This document shows, in pieces, positions 16,337 to 24,329 of a stretch of 31,349 bases of DNA. The DNA comes from DASSBR01 sp035701285. Its GTDB lineage: Bacteria; Pseudomonadota; Gammaproteobacteria; Natronospirales; DASSBR01. How positions within the stretch are numbered: the first letter of the stretch is position 1; each line of letters begins with the position of its first letter. The notes under the pieces were generated by a model. The model saw nothing but the letters and a program-made list of their open reading frames with translations. It was not told the DNA's origin and made no database searches. The translations under genes were made by a program, and so were the position numbers. The stretch spans positions 1 to 31,349 of the forward strand of contig DASSNT010000069.1 in the NCBI GenBank assembly GCA_035701285.1. The letters are read 5' to 3'.

Positions 16337-17364
16337 TGCTCCGGCTTGGTTTCCTGGGCCTCGGCTGGATCGGCCGGCATCGCATGCGGGCGCTGGCGGA
16401 CAGCGGCCTGGTCGAAATCGCGGCGCTGGCCGACAATGCCCCGGAATGCCTGGCCGAGGCGCAGAAGCTGGCGCCGACGGCGGCTGCATTCGACAACTTC
16501 GAGGCGTTGCTGGAGTTGCCGCTGGACGGCGTTGTCATCGCCACCCCCAGCGCGCTGCACGCAGAGCAGACAATTCAGGCGCTGAAACACGGCCTGCCGG
16601 TGTTCTGTCAGAAACCGCTCGGCCGCTCGGGCCGGGAAGTCCGGCACGTGGTGGCGACGGCCGAGGCGCAGGATCGGCTGCTTGGCGTGGACTTTTCCTA
16701 TCGCTATCTGCGCGGCATGCGCCAGATACAAGAGCGCATACGAAACGGCGACCTCGGCGACATCTACGCGCTCTCGCTGGTGTTTCACAACGCTTACGGC
16801 CCGGACAAGCCCTGGTTTTACCGCCGGACGTCGGCTGGCGGTGGCTGCGTGACCGACCTCGGTATTCACCTGATCGATCTGGCGCTGTGGCTGGTGTACT
16901 TTCCGGCGGTCGATGCTGTCTCCAGCCGCTGTTTTACCGGCGGCCAGCCTCTGCGGCTGGATACGGACGAAGTCGAGGATTACGCCTCGATCCGGCTCGA
17001 CCTGGGCAATGGCGCCACCGCGGACATCGCCTGCTCCTGGCGGCTGCCGGTGGGCCGCGATGCGGACATCCAGGTAGCCGTTTACGGCACACGCGGCGGC
17101 ATGTCCCTGAAAAACGTCAACGGATCGTTCTATGACTTTAGAACGGAGCTGTATCGCGGCACGCACGTCGAGGTGCTGTGTGAGCCGGAACAAGAAGGCG
17201 ACTGGGGCGGCCGCGCGGCGATTGACTGGGCACGGCGACTGCAAGCGGATCGCGGCTTCGACACCGATGTTCGCCAGGTGATTGCGATTGCTGACGCGAT
17301 TGATGAGGTTTACGGGCTGTCGTCCGCTGAAACACCGGCTCGGAACGTGGCGGGAATCGCGTAG
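16336..17364 (+). CDS. Gfo/Idh/MocA-family NAD(P)-dependent oxidoreductase
   Basis: This 342-residue protein begins with a Rossmann fold, GLGWIG at 8-13. The usual EKP motif is QKP at 92-94 (CQKPLG), so the lysine that contacts cofactor and substrate is kept but the glutamate is not. The C-terminal substrate domain has GCVTDLGIHLIDLAL at about 169-183, which carries the family's catalytic His and Asp in the H-x3-D arrangement. Members oxidise or reduce sugars, inositols or related compounds. The ATG overlaps the MDR stop codon by one base; a GTG one codon earlier is possible. The pair forms a two-gene unit ended by the hairpins at 17369-17429. Confidence 0.9.
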   Translation: MLRLGFLGLGWIGRHRMRALADSGLVEIAALADNAPECLAEAQKLAPTAAAFDNFEALLELPLDGVVIATPSALHAEQTIQALKHGLPVFCQKPLGRSGREVRHVVATAEAQDRLLGVDFSYRYLRGMRQIQERIRNGDLGDIYALSLVFHNAYGPDKPWFYRRTSAGGGCVTDLGIHLIDLALWLVYFPAVDAVSSRCFTGGQPLRLDTDEVEDYASIRLDLGNGATADIACSWRLPVGRDADIQVAVYGTRGGMSLKNVNGSFYDFRTELYRGTHVEVLCEPEQEGDWGGRAAIDWARRLQADRGFDTDVRQVIAIADAIDEVYGLSSAETPARNVAGIA

Positions 17365-17368
17365 GACG

Positions 17369-17390
17369 GAAACCCGGGACTTCGGGTTTC
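17369..17390 (+). terminator. Hairpin just after the Gfo/Idh/MocA gene
   Basis: Arms 17369-17376 and 17383-17390 pair perfectly over 8 bp around a 6-base loop, four bases after the stop codon. It has no T-tract of its own but directly precedes the strong bidirectional terminator and may add to it. Confidence 0.5.
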
Positions 17391-17429
17391 GCATAAAAAA
17401 AACCGGGCTGAGCCCGGTTTTTTTTATGC
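17391..17429. terminator. Bidirectional intrinsic terminator between Gfo gene and rplQ
   Basis: Arms 17391-17407 and 17413-17429 are perfectly complementary over 17 bp with the loop CTGAG. The GC core (CCGGG) is flanked by eight A on one side and eight T on the other, so either strand gives a GC hairpin followed by a U-tract. It ends the Gfo transcript on the plus strand and the alpha ribosomal operon (after rplQ) on the minus strand. Confidence 0.95.
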
Positions 17430-17445
17430 CCTTAAACAGCCAGCC

Positions 17446-17826
17446 TTACTCGGTTTCGGCCAGTTGATCCGGCCGGTCCACCAGCTCGACCAGCGCCATC
17501 GGCGCATTGTCACCGGCGCGATAGCCGCACTTGAGGATGCGCAGGTAGCCGCCCGGGCGGTCCTTGTAGCGCGGACCGAGGTCGGCAAACAGCTTGGCGA
17601 CGCTGGCGTCGTCGCGCAGGCGCGAGAACGCCAGCCGCCGCTTCGCCACCGCATCTTCTTTGGCCATTGTGATCAACGGCTCAACCACCCGCCGCAGCTC
17701 CTTGGCTTTCGGCACGGTCGTCCGGATCACTTCGTGCCGGATCAGGGAGCCCGCCATGTTGCGAAACATCGCCGCCCGATGAGAGCTGTTGCGGTTAAGT
17801 TGCCGACCCGAATTTCTGTGTCGCAT
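17446..17826 (-). CDS. rplQ: 50S ribosomal protein L17
   Basis: This 126-residue protein opens MRHRNSGRQLNRNSSHR, the L17 signature, followed by AMFRNMAGSLIRHE and TTVPKAKELRRVVEPLIT. It is close to the E. coli length. L17 binds 23S rRNA near the polypeptide exit side of the large subunit. It is the last gene of the alpha operon, 36 bases after rpoA, and its transcript ends at the bidirectional terminator 17 bases beyond its stop codon. Confidence 0.98.
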   Translation of the reverse strand: MRHRNSGRQLNRNSSHRAAMFRNMAGSLIRHEVIRTTVPKAKELRRVVEPLITMAKEDAVAKRRLAFSRLRDDASVAKLFADLGPRYKDRPGGYLRILKCGYRAGDNAPMALVELVDRPDQLAETE

Positions 17827-17862
17827 CGCTGTTAGTCCCGAATTCTAATGTTGTCCCCGCCC

Positions 17863-18873
17863 TCAGGCGGAGGCTTTGCTGCCACCCTCAAGGCGCGGCA
17901 GGTTGGCCGGCGGCCAGCCTTCCAGCTTCATGCCAAGCGCCAGCTCATGCTGGGCCAGCACGTCCTTGATCTCGGTCAGCGACTTCTTGCCGAGGTTCGG
18001 CGTTTTCAGCAGCTCGACCTCGGTCTTTTGCACGAGATCGCCGATGTAATGAATATCTTCCTGCTTCAGGCAGTTCGCCGAGCGCACCGTCAACTCCAGA
18101 TCGTCCACCGACTGCAGCAGGATCGGATCTATGTTGCTCTCGCGGCTCTGCGACGTTGCAGCCTCGCCACCCTGCAGGTCGACAAAAATCGACAGCTGGT
18201 TCTGCAAAATCCCCGCGGCGCGGCGAATGGCCTCTTCCGGATCGATCGTGCCGTTGGTCTCGATATCGATGACCAGCTTGTCCAGATTCGTGCGCTGCTC
18301 GACGCGCGCGCTTTCGACCGCATACGACACGCGGCGCACCGGGCTGAACGAGGCGTCGAGCTGCAGGCGACCGATCGGGCGGCTGCTCTCCTCGTCCTCG
18401 TGGCGCTGGGTCGCCGGCTCGTAGCCGCGGCCACGACGCACGTGCAGGGTCATGTTCAGCGAGCCGCCCTTGTTGACGTGGGCGATGACCATGTCGGGAT
18501 TCTTGATCTCGACGTCGTGCTCGAGCTGAATATCGCCCGCCAGCACCGGGCCGGCTTCCTTCTTGGCCAGCGTCAGCGTGATCTCGTCGTGACCGTGCAT
18601 CGTGATGGCGACGTTCTTGAGGTTCAGCAGAATATCGACGACATCTTCCTGCACACCTTCAATCGAGGTGTACTCGTGCAGCACGCCCTCGATTTCGACC
18701 TCAACGATCGCGCAGCCGGGCATGGACGACAGCAGAATGCGCCGCAGCGCATTGCCGAGCGTATGGCCGAAACCGCGCTCGAGCGGCTCAAGAATGACTT
18801 TCGCCCGCCGTTCCGTTTGCATCTGCACGTCGACGACGCGCGGCTTGAGAAATTCTGTGACCGAAGCCTGCAT
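17863..18873 (-). CDS. rpoA: RNA polymerase alpha subunit
   Basis: This 336-residue protein has both alpha domains. The N-terminal domain (assembly with beta and beta-prime) shows LEPLERGFGHTLGNALRRIL and VEQRTNLDKLV. The C-terminal domain (UP-element and activator contact) shows LELTVRSANCLK, HYIGDLVQKTE and TPNLGKKSLTEIK. The linker near 235-250 is short and Ser/Glu-rich. I start it at ATG 18871-18873, giving MQASVTEFLKPR as in E. coli, with GGAGAGG upstream; the frame extends six codons further but without support. The C-terminal tail (after WPPANL) is a few residues longer than in E. coli. Confidence 0.98.
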   Translation of the reverse strand: MQASVTEFLKPRVVDVQMQTERRAKVILEPLERGFGHTLGNALRRILLSSMPGCAIVEVEIEGVLHEYTSIEGVQEDVVDILLNLKNVAITMHGHDEITLTLAKKEAGPVLAGDIQLEHDVEIKNPDMVIAHVNKGGSLNMTLHVRRGRGYEPATQRHEDEESSRPIGRLQLDASFSPVRRVSYAVESARVEQRTNLDKLVIDIETNGTIDPEEAIRRAAGILQNQLSIFVDLQGGEAATSQSRESNIDPILLQSVDDLELTVRSANCLKQEDIHYIGDLVQKTEVELLKTPNLGKKSLTEIKDVLAQHELALGMKLEGWPPANLPRLEGGSKASA

Positions 18874-18907
18874 GAGGATAGACCTCTCCAAAAATGAAAT
18901 ATGGGCT

Positions 18908-19528
18908 TTACTTGGAGTAAAGCTCGACGACCAGGTTTTCGTTGATGTCCGGCAGCAGGTCGGCGCGTTCCGGCACCGTCTTGAACGTGCCCGAGAACTG
19001 CTTCTCGTTCACTTCGACCCACTCCGGCAGGCCGACCTGCCGCGCAATTTCCATCGCCGACTGAATGCGCAACTGCTTGCGCGCGCCCTCGCGAATCGCG
19101 ATGACGTCTTCCGCCTTCACCTGGTACGACGGAATGTTGACGATCTGGCCGTTGACCGTGATCGCTTTGTGGCTCACCAGTTGGCGGCCTTCGGCGCGGG
19201 TGGATGCAAAGCCCATCCGGTAGACGACGTTGTCGAGCCGGCATTCGAGCAGCTGCAGCAGGTTTTCGCCCGTTGCGCCGCGGCGGCGCGCCGCTTCCTT
19301 GTAGTAGCCGCGGAACTGGCGCTCGAGCACGCCGTACATGCGGCGCAGTTTCTGCTTTTCACGCAGCTGCAGGCCGTAGTCCGACAGGCGCGTGCGGCGC
19401 TGGCCATGCTGGCCGGGCGCCGAATCGATGCGGCACTTCGCATCCAGCGGCTTGACGCCGCTCTTCAGGAACAGATCGGTGCCCTCGCGCCGCGAAAGCT
19501 TGCATTTGGGGCCGGTGTACTTTGCCAT
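18908..19528 (-). CDS. rpsD: 30S ribosomal protein S4
   Basis: This 206-residue protein opens MAKYTGPKCKLSRREG and contains APGQHG and an S4 RNA-binding domain around 96-155 (LDNVVYRMGFASTRAEGRQLV). S4 starts 30S assembly on the 5' domain of 16S rRNA. In E. coli it also represses the alpha operon by binding the leader before rpsM; the short leader here (20314-20359) would be the equivalent site if that control is kept. It begins two bases after the rpsK stop. Confidence 0.98.
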   Translation of the reverse strand: MAKYTGPKCKLSRREGTDLFLKSGVKPLDAKCRIDSAPGQHGQRRTRLSDYGLQLREKQKLRRMYGVLERQFRGYYKEAARRRGATGENLLQLLECRLDNVVYRMGFASTRAEGRQLVSHKAITVNGQIVNIPSYQVKAEDVIAIREGARKQLRIQSAMEIARQVGLPEWVEVNEKQFSGTFKTVPERADLLPDINENLVVELYSK

Positions 19529-19530
19529 CT

Positions 19531-19923
19531 TTAAACTCTGCGCTTCTTCGGCGGACGGCAGCCGTTGTGCGGAATCGGCGTCACGTCCGTAATGTTGCTG
19601 ATTTTGAAGCCGACGTTGTTCAGTGAACGCACGGCGGATTCGCGGCCCGGGCCTGGGCCCTTGACGCGGACTTCAAGGTTCTTCAGGCCGTACTCCAAAG
19701 CCGCCGTACCGGCGCGCTCGGCCGCAACCTGCGCCGCGAACGGCGTGCTCTTGCGCGAGCCGCGAAAACCGGAACCGCCCGAGGTGGCCCATGACAGCGC
19801 GTTGCCCTGCCGATCGGTGATCATCACGATCGTGTTGTTGAACGACGCATGAATATGCGCGATGCCGTCGACGACCGTCTTTCTGACGCGCTTGCGCGGG
19901 CTGCGAGTACTGGCTTGTGCCAT
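19531..19923 (-). CDS. rpsK: 30S ribosomal protein S11
   Basis: This 130-residue protein has the S11 core IAHIHASFNNTIVMITD, GFRGSRKSTPFAAQ and the conserved end NGCRPPKKRRV. S11 sits on the platform of the small subunit near the E-site mRNA path. The Asn-Gly pair (NG at about 122-123) is where S11 isoaspartate forms in E. coli. It lies between rpsM and rpsD in the alpha operon. Confidence 0.98.
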   Translation of the reverse strand: MAQASTRSPRKRVRKTVVDGIAHIHASFNNTIVMITDRQGNALSWATSGGSGFRGSRKSTPFAAQVAAERAGTAALEYGLKNLEVRVKGPGPGRESAVRSLNNVGFKISNITDVTPIPHNGCRPPKKRRV

Positions 19924-19959
19924 GAAACGTTCCTGTGTACGTTAAAGCTTGAAAGCGAT

Positions 19960-20313
19960 TTAGCGGACCGGGCGCAGACGACCCTTGCGGGTCCGGGCGT
20001 TGGTCCGGGTGCGCTGACCGCGAAGCGGCAGGCCGCGGCGATGCCGCTGGCCGCGATACGAACCGAGGTCCATCAGCCGCTTGATGTTCATCGACACCTC
20101 GCGGCGCAGATCGCCTTCGACCGGGAAACGGCCGACTTCGGTGCGCAACGCCTCGACTTCGGCGTCGGTCAGATCCTTCACGCGCGTCGTCGGGTCTACC
20201 CCGGCGGCCGCGCAAATCTGGGCAGCGCGAGTGTTGCCAATGCCAAAGATCGACGTCAACGCGATTACCGCGTGCTTGTTGACCGGAATGTTGATCCCAG
20301 CGATACGGGCCAT
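19960..20313 (-). CDS. rpsM: 30S ribosomal protein S13
   Basis: This 117-residue protein opens MARIAGINIPVNKHAVIALT, with the helix-hairpin motif FGIGNTRAAQI and the basic tail GQRTRTNARTRKG that reaches the P-site tRNA. S13 bridges the 30S head to the 50S subunit. It is the first gene of the alpha operon, 78 bases after rpmJ, and has GAGGAG upstream of the ATG. Confidence 0.98.
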   Translation of the reverse strand: MARIAGINIPVNKHAVIALTSIFGIGNTRAAQICAAAGVDPTTRVKDLTDAEVEALRTEVGRFPVEGDLRREVSMNIKRLMDLGSYRGQRHRRGLPLRGQRTRTNARTRKGRLRPVR

Positions 20314-20359
20314 GGGGCCGAACTCCTCAATTCATTCGTCGCGAAGCGCCGAAGCGAAA
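20314..20359 (-). promoter_or_regulatory. Putative alpha-operon leader before rpsM
   Basis: If the promoter at 20366-20395 is used, the transcript starts near 20359 and has a leader of about 46 bases. It carries CGC-TTCG-GCG (20347-20356), a short hairpin with the very stable UUCG tetraloop, and then GAGGAG before the rpsM ATG. In E. coli the S4 repressor binds a pseudoknot here; I could not establish the same fold by eye. Confidence 0.35.
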
Positions 20360-20365
20360 CGCGCA

Positions 20366-20395
20366 AATATAAACCAATCGACGCCTCGGATTCAA
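20366..20395 (-). promoter_or_regulatory. Candidate alpha-operon promoter overlapping the rpmJ stop
   Basis: TTGAAT (20390-20395) and TATATT (20366-20371) are separated by 18 bp on the minus strand and match 4 of 6 and 5 of 6 consensus bases. The -35 box overlaps the rpmJ stop codon. The position matches that of the alpha-operon promoter in E. coli. Confidence 0.5.
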
Positions 20396-20505
20396 CCTTG
20401 GCGCTGCTTGTGGCGCGCGTCAGTGCAGATCACGCGGACGACACCGCCGCGGCGAATGATCTTGCAGTGACGGCACATTTTCTTGACCGATGCACGTACT
20501 TTCAT
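20392..20505 (-). CDS. rpmJ: 50S ribosomal protein L36
   Basis: This 37-residue protein starts MKVRASVKKMCRHCKII and ends in ARHKQRQG. The zinc ligands C11, C14, C27 and H32 are all present, so this is the zinc-binding form. It sits between secY and rpsM with no infA, as in gammaproteobacteria. The ATG at 20503-20505 has GGAGAT a few bases upstream. Confidence 0.97.
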   Translation of the reverse strand: MKVRASVKKMCRHCKIIRRGGVVRVICTDARHKQRQG

Positions 20506-20521
20506 CGTTATCTCCAGATTC

Positions 20522-21859
20522 CTAGCGCAGCGACCCGGCGCTGCCGTAGCCCTTCAGGTTCGCCTTTTTCATCAGTCCCTCGTACTGATGCGACATCATC
20601 AGCGCCTGCATCTGCGCCATGAAGTCCATGACCACGACCACGATGATCAGCAGCGAGGTGCCGCCGAAGTAGAACGGCACGTTGGTCCAGACAATCAGGA
20701 AGCTGGGCAGCAGACAGACTGCCGTGACATAAATCGCGCCCCAGAGGGTCAGCTTCGAAAGCACGTTGTCGATGTACTCCGCCGTCTGCTTGCCGGGCCG
20801 GATGCCGGGAATGAACGCGCCCGATTTCTTCAGGTTGTCCGCCGTTTCACGCGAGTTGAACACCAGCGCGGTGTAGAAAAAGCAGAAGAAGATAATCAGC
20901 GCCGAATAGACGACCGCATACACTGGCTGCCCCGGTGACAGCACCGCCGAGAACGTCTGCAACCAGGTAAAACCGCTGTTCGTGCCGACCCATTGCCCGA
21001 TCGTCGACGGGAACAGAATGATACTCGACGCGAAAATCGGCGGAATCACGCCGGACATGTTCATCTTGAGCGGCAGGTGCGAGCTCTGCGCGGCGTACAT
21101 GCGCCGGCCCTGCTGCCGCTTGGCGTAGTTGACGGTAATGCGCCGCTGGCCGCGCTCGACGAATACGACGAACGCGGTCACGCCGATCGCCAGCACGAAA
21201 ATCACCAGCGCGATCAGCGGCGAAAGCGTGCCGTTGCGAACCAGTTCAAGGCTGCCACCGACGGCAGCCGGCAGGCCCGCGACGATACCGGCGAAGATAA
21301 TCATCGAGATACCGTTGCCGATCGCCCGCTCCGTCATCTGCTCGCCGAGCCACATCAGGAACAATGTGCCGGTGGTCAGCGCCACCGTGGCGACAAAGAT
21401 GAAGCCCGGCCCGGGATTAATTGCGATGCCCTGATTCTGTAAGGCGACCGCCGCGCCGACCGACTGGAACAGCGCCAGGGCGACCGTCGAGTAGCGCGTA
21501 TAACTGGTAATCTTGCGCTGCCCGGCCTGACCTTCCTTCTTGAGCTGTTCGAGGCTCGGCATTACCGCGGTCATCAGCTGAATGATGATCGATGCCGAAA
21601 TGTACGGCATGATGCCCAGCGCGAAGATGCTCATCCGCTTCAGCGCGCCGCCCGAAAACATGTTGAACATGTCCAGGATCGTGCCCGAATTCTGGTTGAA
21701 CAGGCGCGCCAGTGCGTTCGGGTCGATCCCCGGCACCGGAATATGGGTACCCAGGCGATATACGAACAGCGCGCCGGCCAGGAACAGCAGGCGCTGACGA
21801 AGATCTTTCAGCTTGCCGATGCCGGCGAGCGAACCCATGCTGTTTGCAGGTCTGGACAC
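20522..21859 (-). CDS. secY: Protein translocase channel subunit SecY
   Basis: This 445-residue inner-membrane protein forms the SecYEG channel. Ten hydrophobic helices are visible. Conserved pieces include the plug region GTILDMFNMFSGGALKR, the helix 2 segment IMPYISASII, the cytosolic loop VNYAKRQQGRR, ETADNLKKSGAF and the C-terminal KKANLKGYG. The start is GTG at 21857-21859, which shares one base with the rplO stop (TAGTG) and gives the expected N-terminal length; an ATG seven codons later is the alternative. It ends the membrane-protein part of the spc operon before rpmJ. Confidence 0.97.
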   Translation of the reverse strand: MSRPANSMGSLAGIGKLKDLRQRLLFLAGALFVYRLGTHIPVPGIDPNALARLFNQNSGTILDMFNMFSGGALKRMSIFALGIMPYISASIIIQLMTAVMPSLEQLKKEGQAGQRKITSYTRYSTVALALFQSVGAAVALQNQGIAINPGPGFIFVATVALTTGTLFLMWLGEQMTERAIGNGISMIIFAGIVAGLPAAVGGSLELVRNGTLSPLIALVIFVLAIGVTAFVVFVERGQRRITVNYAKRQQGRRMYAAQSSHLPLKMNMSGVIPPIFASSIILFPSTIGQWVGTNSGFTWLQTFSAVLSPGQPVYAVVYSALIIFFCFFYTALVFNSRETADNLKKSGAFIPGIRPGKQTAEYIDNVLSKLTLWGAIYVTAVCLLPSFLIVWTNVPFYFGGTSLLIIVVVVMDFMAQMQALMMSHQYEGLMKKANLKGYGSAGSLR

Positions 21860-22293
21860 TAGGCCTCCACGCTGCCGCCGGCGGCTTCAATCGCTTTACG
21901 CGCGCCGGCCGTCACGCCGACACCGGCGAGCTTGACAGCTTTTTCAAGTTTGCCGGACAGAATCACCTTTGCCCGCTCGGCCTGCGCCGGCACGACGCCG
22001 GCCGCCTTGAGCGCCAGCAGATCGATCGTCTCGCCCTCAACCTGGGCGAGTTCGTTCAAGCGCACTTCCGCGGTCAGCGCGCTCATGCGCGAGCGGAAAC
22101 CGAACTTCGGCAGACGCCTCTGAATCGGCATCTGACCGCCTTCGAACCCGACCTTGTGATAGCCGCCCGCGCGCGCCTTCTGGCCTTTGTGACCTTTGCC
22201 GGAGGTCTTGCCCCAGCCGGAGCCGATACCACGGCCCACGCGCTTCGGCGCGGTTTTGGAGCCGGGAGCCGGCGACAATGTGTTCAGTTTCAT
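21859..22293 (-). CDS. rplO: 50S ribosomal protein L15
   Basis: This 144-residue protein opens MKLNTLSPAPGSK, with the basic Gly-rich arm RVGRGIGSGWGKTSGKGHKG that threads into 23S rRNA and GFEGGQMPIQRRLPKFGF. L15 is a late assembly protein of the large subunit. Its stop codon overlaps the secY GTG by one base, and it starts one base beyond the rpmD stop. Confidence 0.98.
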   Translation of the reverse strand: MKLNTLSPAPGSKTAPKRVGRGIGSGWGKTSGKGHKGQKARAGGYHKVGFEGGQMPIQRRLPKFGFRSRMSALTAEVRLNELAQVEGETIDLLALKAAGVVPAQAERAKVILSGKLEKAVKLAGVGVTAGARKAIEAAGGSVEA

Positions 22294-22294
22294 G

Positions 22295-22489
22295 TCAGAC
22301 TTCCTCCACCTTCAGCATGTAGTTGATCTTCGCGATCATGCCACGATGCTCCGGGGTGTCGTTGACCGTAACGCTGTGATGCATCCGCCGCAGGCCCAGC
22401 CCGCGCACGCAGGCGCGATGCTTTTCCAGGCGGCCGTGGAAGCTGCGAACCAGCGTCAGTTTCAATTGCTTGGCTTTGGCCTTCGCCAT
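22295..22489 (-). CDS. rpmD: 50S ribosomal protein L30
   Basis: This 64-residue protein has the L30 core LKLTLVRSFHGRLEKHRA, VRGLGLRRMHHSV and DTPEHRGMIAKINYMLKV. It is the short bacterial form. It lies between rpsE and rplO with only one or two bases of spacing on each side. Confidence 0.97.
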   Translation of the reverse strand: MAKAKAKQLKLTLVRSFHGRLEKHRACVRGLGLRRMHHSVTVNDTPEHRGMIAKINYMLKVEEV

Positions 22490-22491
22490 GA

Positions 22492-23001
22492 TTACGCCCT
22501 CAGTTCTTCGACCGACTTGCCGCGCTTGGCCGCAATCGATTCCGGCGACTCACCTTCCGTCAGCGCGCGCATTGTAGCGCGGACGATGTTGATCGGGTTG
22601 CGCGAGCCGTAGCTCTTGGCGAGCACGTTGTGCACACCGGCGACTTCCAGCACCGCGCGCATCGCGCCGCCGGCGATGACGCCGGTACCTTCCGACGCCG
22701 GCTGCAAATAAACCTTGGTCGCGCCATGGTTCGCCTTGCGCGCGTAATGCAATGTGCCGTCGAGCAGATGCACTTTCCGCATGTTCTTGCGCGCCGCTTC
22801 CATACCTTTCTGTATCGCGGCCGGCACTTCGCGCGCCTTGCCGTAGCCGAAGCCGACCCGGCCTTCGCCGTCGCCAACCACCGTCAGCGCGGTGAAGCCG
22901 AACTGGCGGCCGCCCTTGACGACTTTCGCGACGCGGTTGACGGTAATGAGCTTTTCGTTAAGACCGTCTGTGGATGCGGTGTTGCTATCGGATCTCGCCA
23001 T
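22492..23001 (-). CDS. rpsE: 30S ribosomal protein S5
   Basis: This 169-residue protein has the S5 double-stranded RNA-binding domain: NRVAKVVKGGRQFGFTALTV, GYGKAREVPAAIQK and the C-terminal GSRNPINIVRATMRAL. The loop around VVKGGRQF is where spectinomycin-resistance changes map in other bacteria; it looks wild type. S5 contacts the mRNA entry channel and helps decoding accuracy. Confidence 0.98.
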   Translation of the reverse strand: MARSDSNTASTDGLNEKLITVNRVAKVVKGGRQFGFTALTVVGDGEGRVGFGYGKAREVPAAIQKGMEAARKNMRKVHLLDGTLHYARKANHGATKVYLQPASEGTGVIAGGAMRAVLEVAGVHNVLAKSYGSRNPINIVRATMRALTEGESPESIAAKRGKSVEELRA

Positions 23002-23012
23002 GAGTCGCTACC

Positions 23013-23378
23013 TTAAAATTGAAGACCATTTTCGCGGGCGGCGTCCGCCAGCGCTTTCACCCGGCCGTGATAACGGAAGCCGGATCGGTCGAATGCAACC
23101 TGCTCGACACCGGCGGCCCTGGCCTTTTCGGCAATCGCCTTGCCGACGGCCTGTGCCGCGGCGATATTGCCCGTGCCCTTGAGTTCCTTGCGCAGTGTCG
23201 CGTCGAGGGTCGAAGCCGCGGCCAGCACCCGGTCGCCTTCCGGCGCAAACACCTGGGCGTAGATATGACTGGGCGTGCGATGCACGCACAGACGTGCCGC
23301 TTCCAGCTCGCGAATCTTGGCACGCGCGCGCCGCGCGCGGCGGATGCGGGAAGACTTTTTGTCCATGTTCGATGCCAT
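23013..23378 (-). CDS. rplR: 50S ribosomal protein L18
   Basis: This 121-residue protein binds 5S rRNA together with L5. It has KKSSRIRRARRARAKI, RTPSHIYAQVFAPEGD and the conserved end FDRSGFRYHGRVKALADAAR. I use the ATG at 23376-23378, preceded by GAAGAAG; the ATG at 23366 would match the E. coli start (MDKKS) but has no ribosome-binding sequence. Confidence 0.96.
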   Translation of the reverse strand: MASNMDKKSSRIRRARRARAKIRELEAARLCVHRTPSHIYAQVFAPEGDRVLAAASTLDATLRKELKGTGNIAAAQAVGKAIAEKARAAGVEQVAFDRSGFRYHGRVKALADAARENGLQF

Positions 23379-23381
23379 AAC

Positions 23382-23915
23382 TTACTTCTTCTTCGCCTCT
23401 TTGCGCACAACGCGCTCATCGGCGTAACGCACGCCCTTGCCCTTGTACGGCTCAGGCGGCCGGAAAGCGCGGATCTCAGCCGCGACCTGGCCCACTTTCT
23501 GCTTGTCGACGCCCTTGACGACCACTTCGGTCTGGCTCGGCGTCTCGATCGTGATGCCCTCGGGCACCGGGTAGACGACCGGGTGCGAAAAGCCCAGCGT
23601 CAGATTCAGATTCTTGCCCTGCGACTGCGCGCGGTAGCCGACGCCGACCAGCTCGAGCTTGCGCTCGAAACCTTCGTTGACGCCCTTGACGATGTTGGCG
23701 AGCAGCGCGCGCACCGTGCCGGCCATGGCGACCTGGTCGCCGGCCTGGCTGGTATCGGACACCTTCAACGCGCCATCGGCCTGTTCGACGCTGATGGCCG
23801 GATGCACGACGAAATCCATCGCGCCCTTCGAGCCCTTCAAGTTGAGCTGCTGGCCGTTCTGTTTGACCTCGACGCCTTTCGGCAGCACGACCGGTCGTTT
23901 CGCTACTCTGGACAT
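23382..23915 (-). CDS. rplF: 50S ribosomal protein L6
   Basis: This 177-residue protein opens MSRVAKRPVVLPKGV and has two L6 repeats, with LVGVGYRAQ and LGFSHPV in the middle and RPPEPYKGKGVRYADE near the end. L6 sits near the factor-binding site of the large subunit. I chose ATG 23913-23915, the conserved start; the open frame continues 24 codons into rpsH. Confidence 0.98.
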   Translation of the reverse strand: MSRVAKRPVVLPKGVEVKQNGQQLNLKGSKGAMDFVVHPAISVEQADGALKVSDTSQAGDQVAMAGTVRALLANIVKGVNEGFERKLELVGVGYRAQSQGKNLNLTLGFSHPVVYPVPEGITIETPSQTEVVVKGVDKQKVGQVAAEIRAFRPPEPYKGKGVRYADERVVRKEAKKK

Positions 23916-23928
23916 TGCTCGATACCTT

Positions 23929-24324
23929 TTAAGAGACGAAGCACAGCACTTCGCCGCCATGACCGCCGGCGCGGGCAGCGCGATCACTCATCACGCCGCT
24001 CGAGGTGGACACGATGGCCACGCCGAGCCCGCCAAGCACTTTCGGCAGCTCCGCCTTGCCGCGGTAAATTCTCAGACCCGGCTTGCTGACGCGGTCGATC
24101 TTGCTGATAACCGGCTTGCCGGCGTAATACTTCAGCGTCACGGCCAGCGTCGGCTTGCCGTCGACTTCGCGATTCTCGTAACCGGTGATATAGCCTTCTT
24201 CGGCGAGCACCCGCGCCACCTCGGTTTTCAACCGCGAGGCAGGCATCGTCACTTCAACCTTGTTGGCGGTCTGGCCGTTGCGGATACGCGTCAGCATATC
24301 GGCGATAGGATCTGTCATGCTCAT
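23929..24324 (-). CDS. rpsH: 30S ribosomal protein S8
   Basis: This 131-residue protein opens MSMTDPIADMLTRIRNGQ and has LKYYAGKPVI, RVSKPGLRIY and STSSGVMSDRAAR. S8 binds the central domain of 16S rRNA. In E. coli it also represses spc-operon translation by binding the mRNA near the rplE start. I chose ATG 24322-24324 on homology; an open frame runs four codons further. Confidence 0.98.
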   Translation of the reverse strand: MSMTDPIADMLTRIRNGQTANKVEVTMPASRLKTEVARVLAEEGYITGYENREVDGKPTLAVTLKYYAGKPVISKIDRVSKPGLRIYRGKAELPKVLGGLGVAIVSTSSGVMSDRAARAGGHGGEVLCFVS

Positions 24325-24329
24325 ATCGG

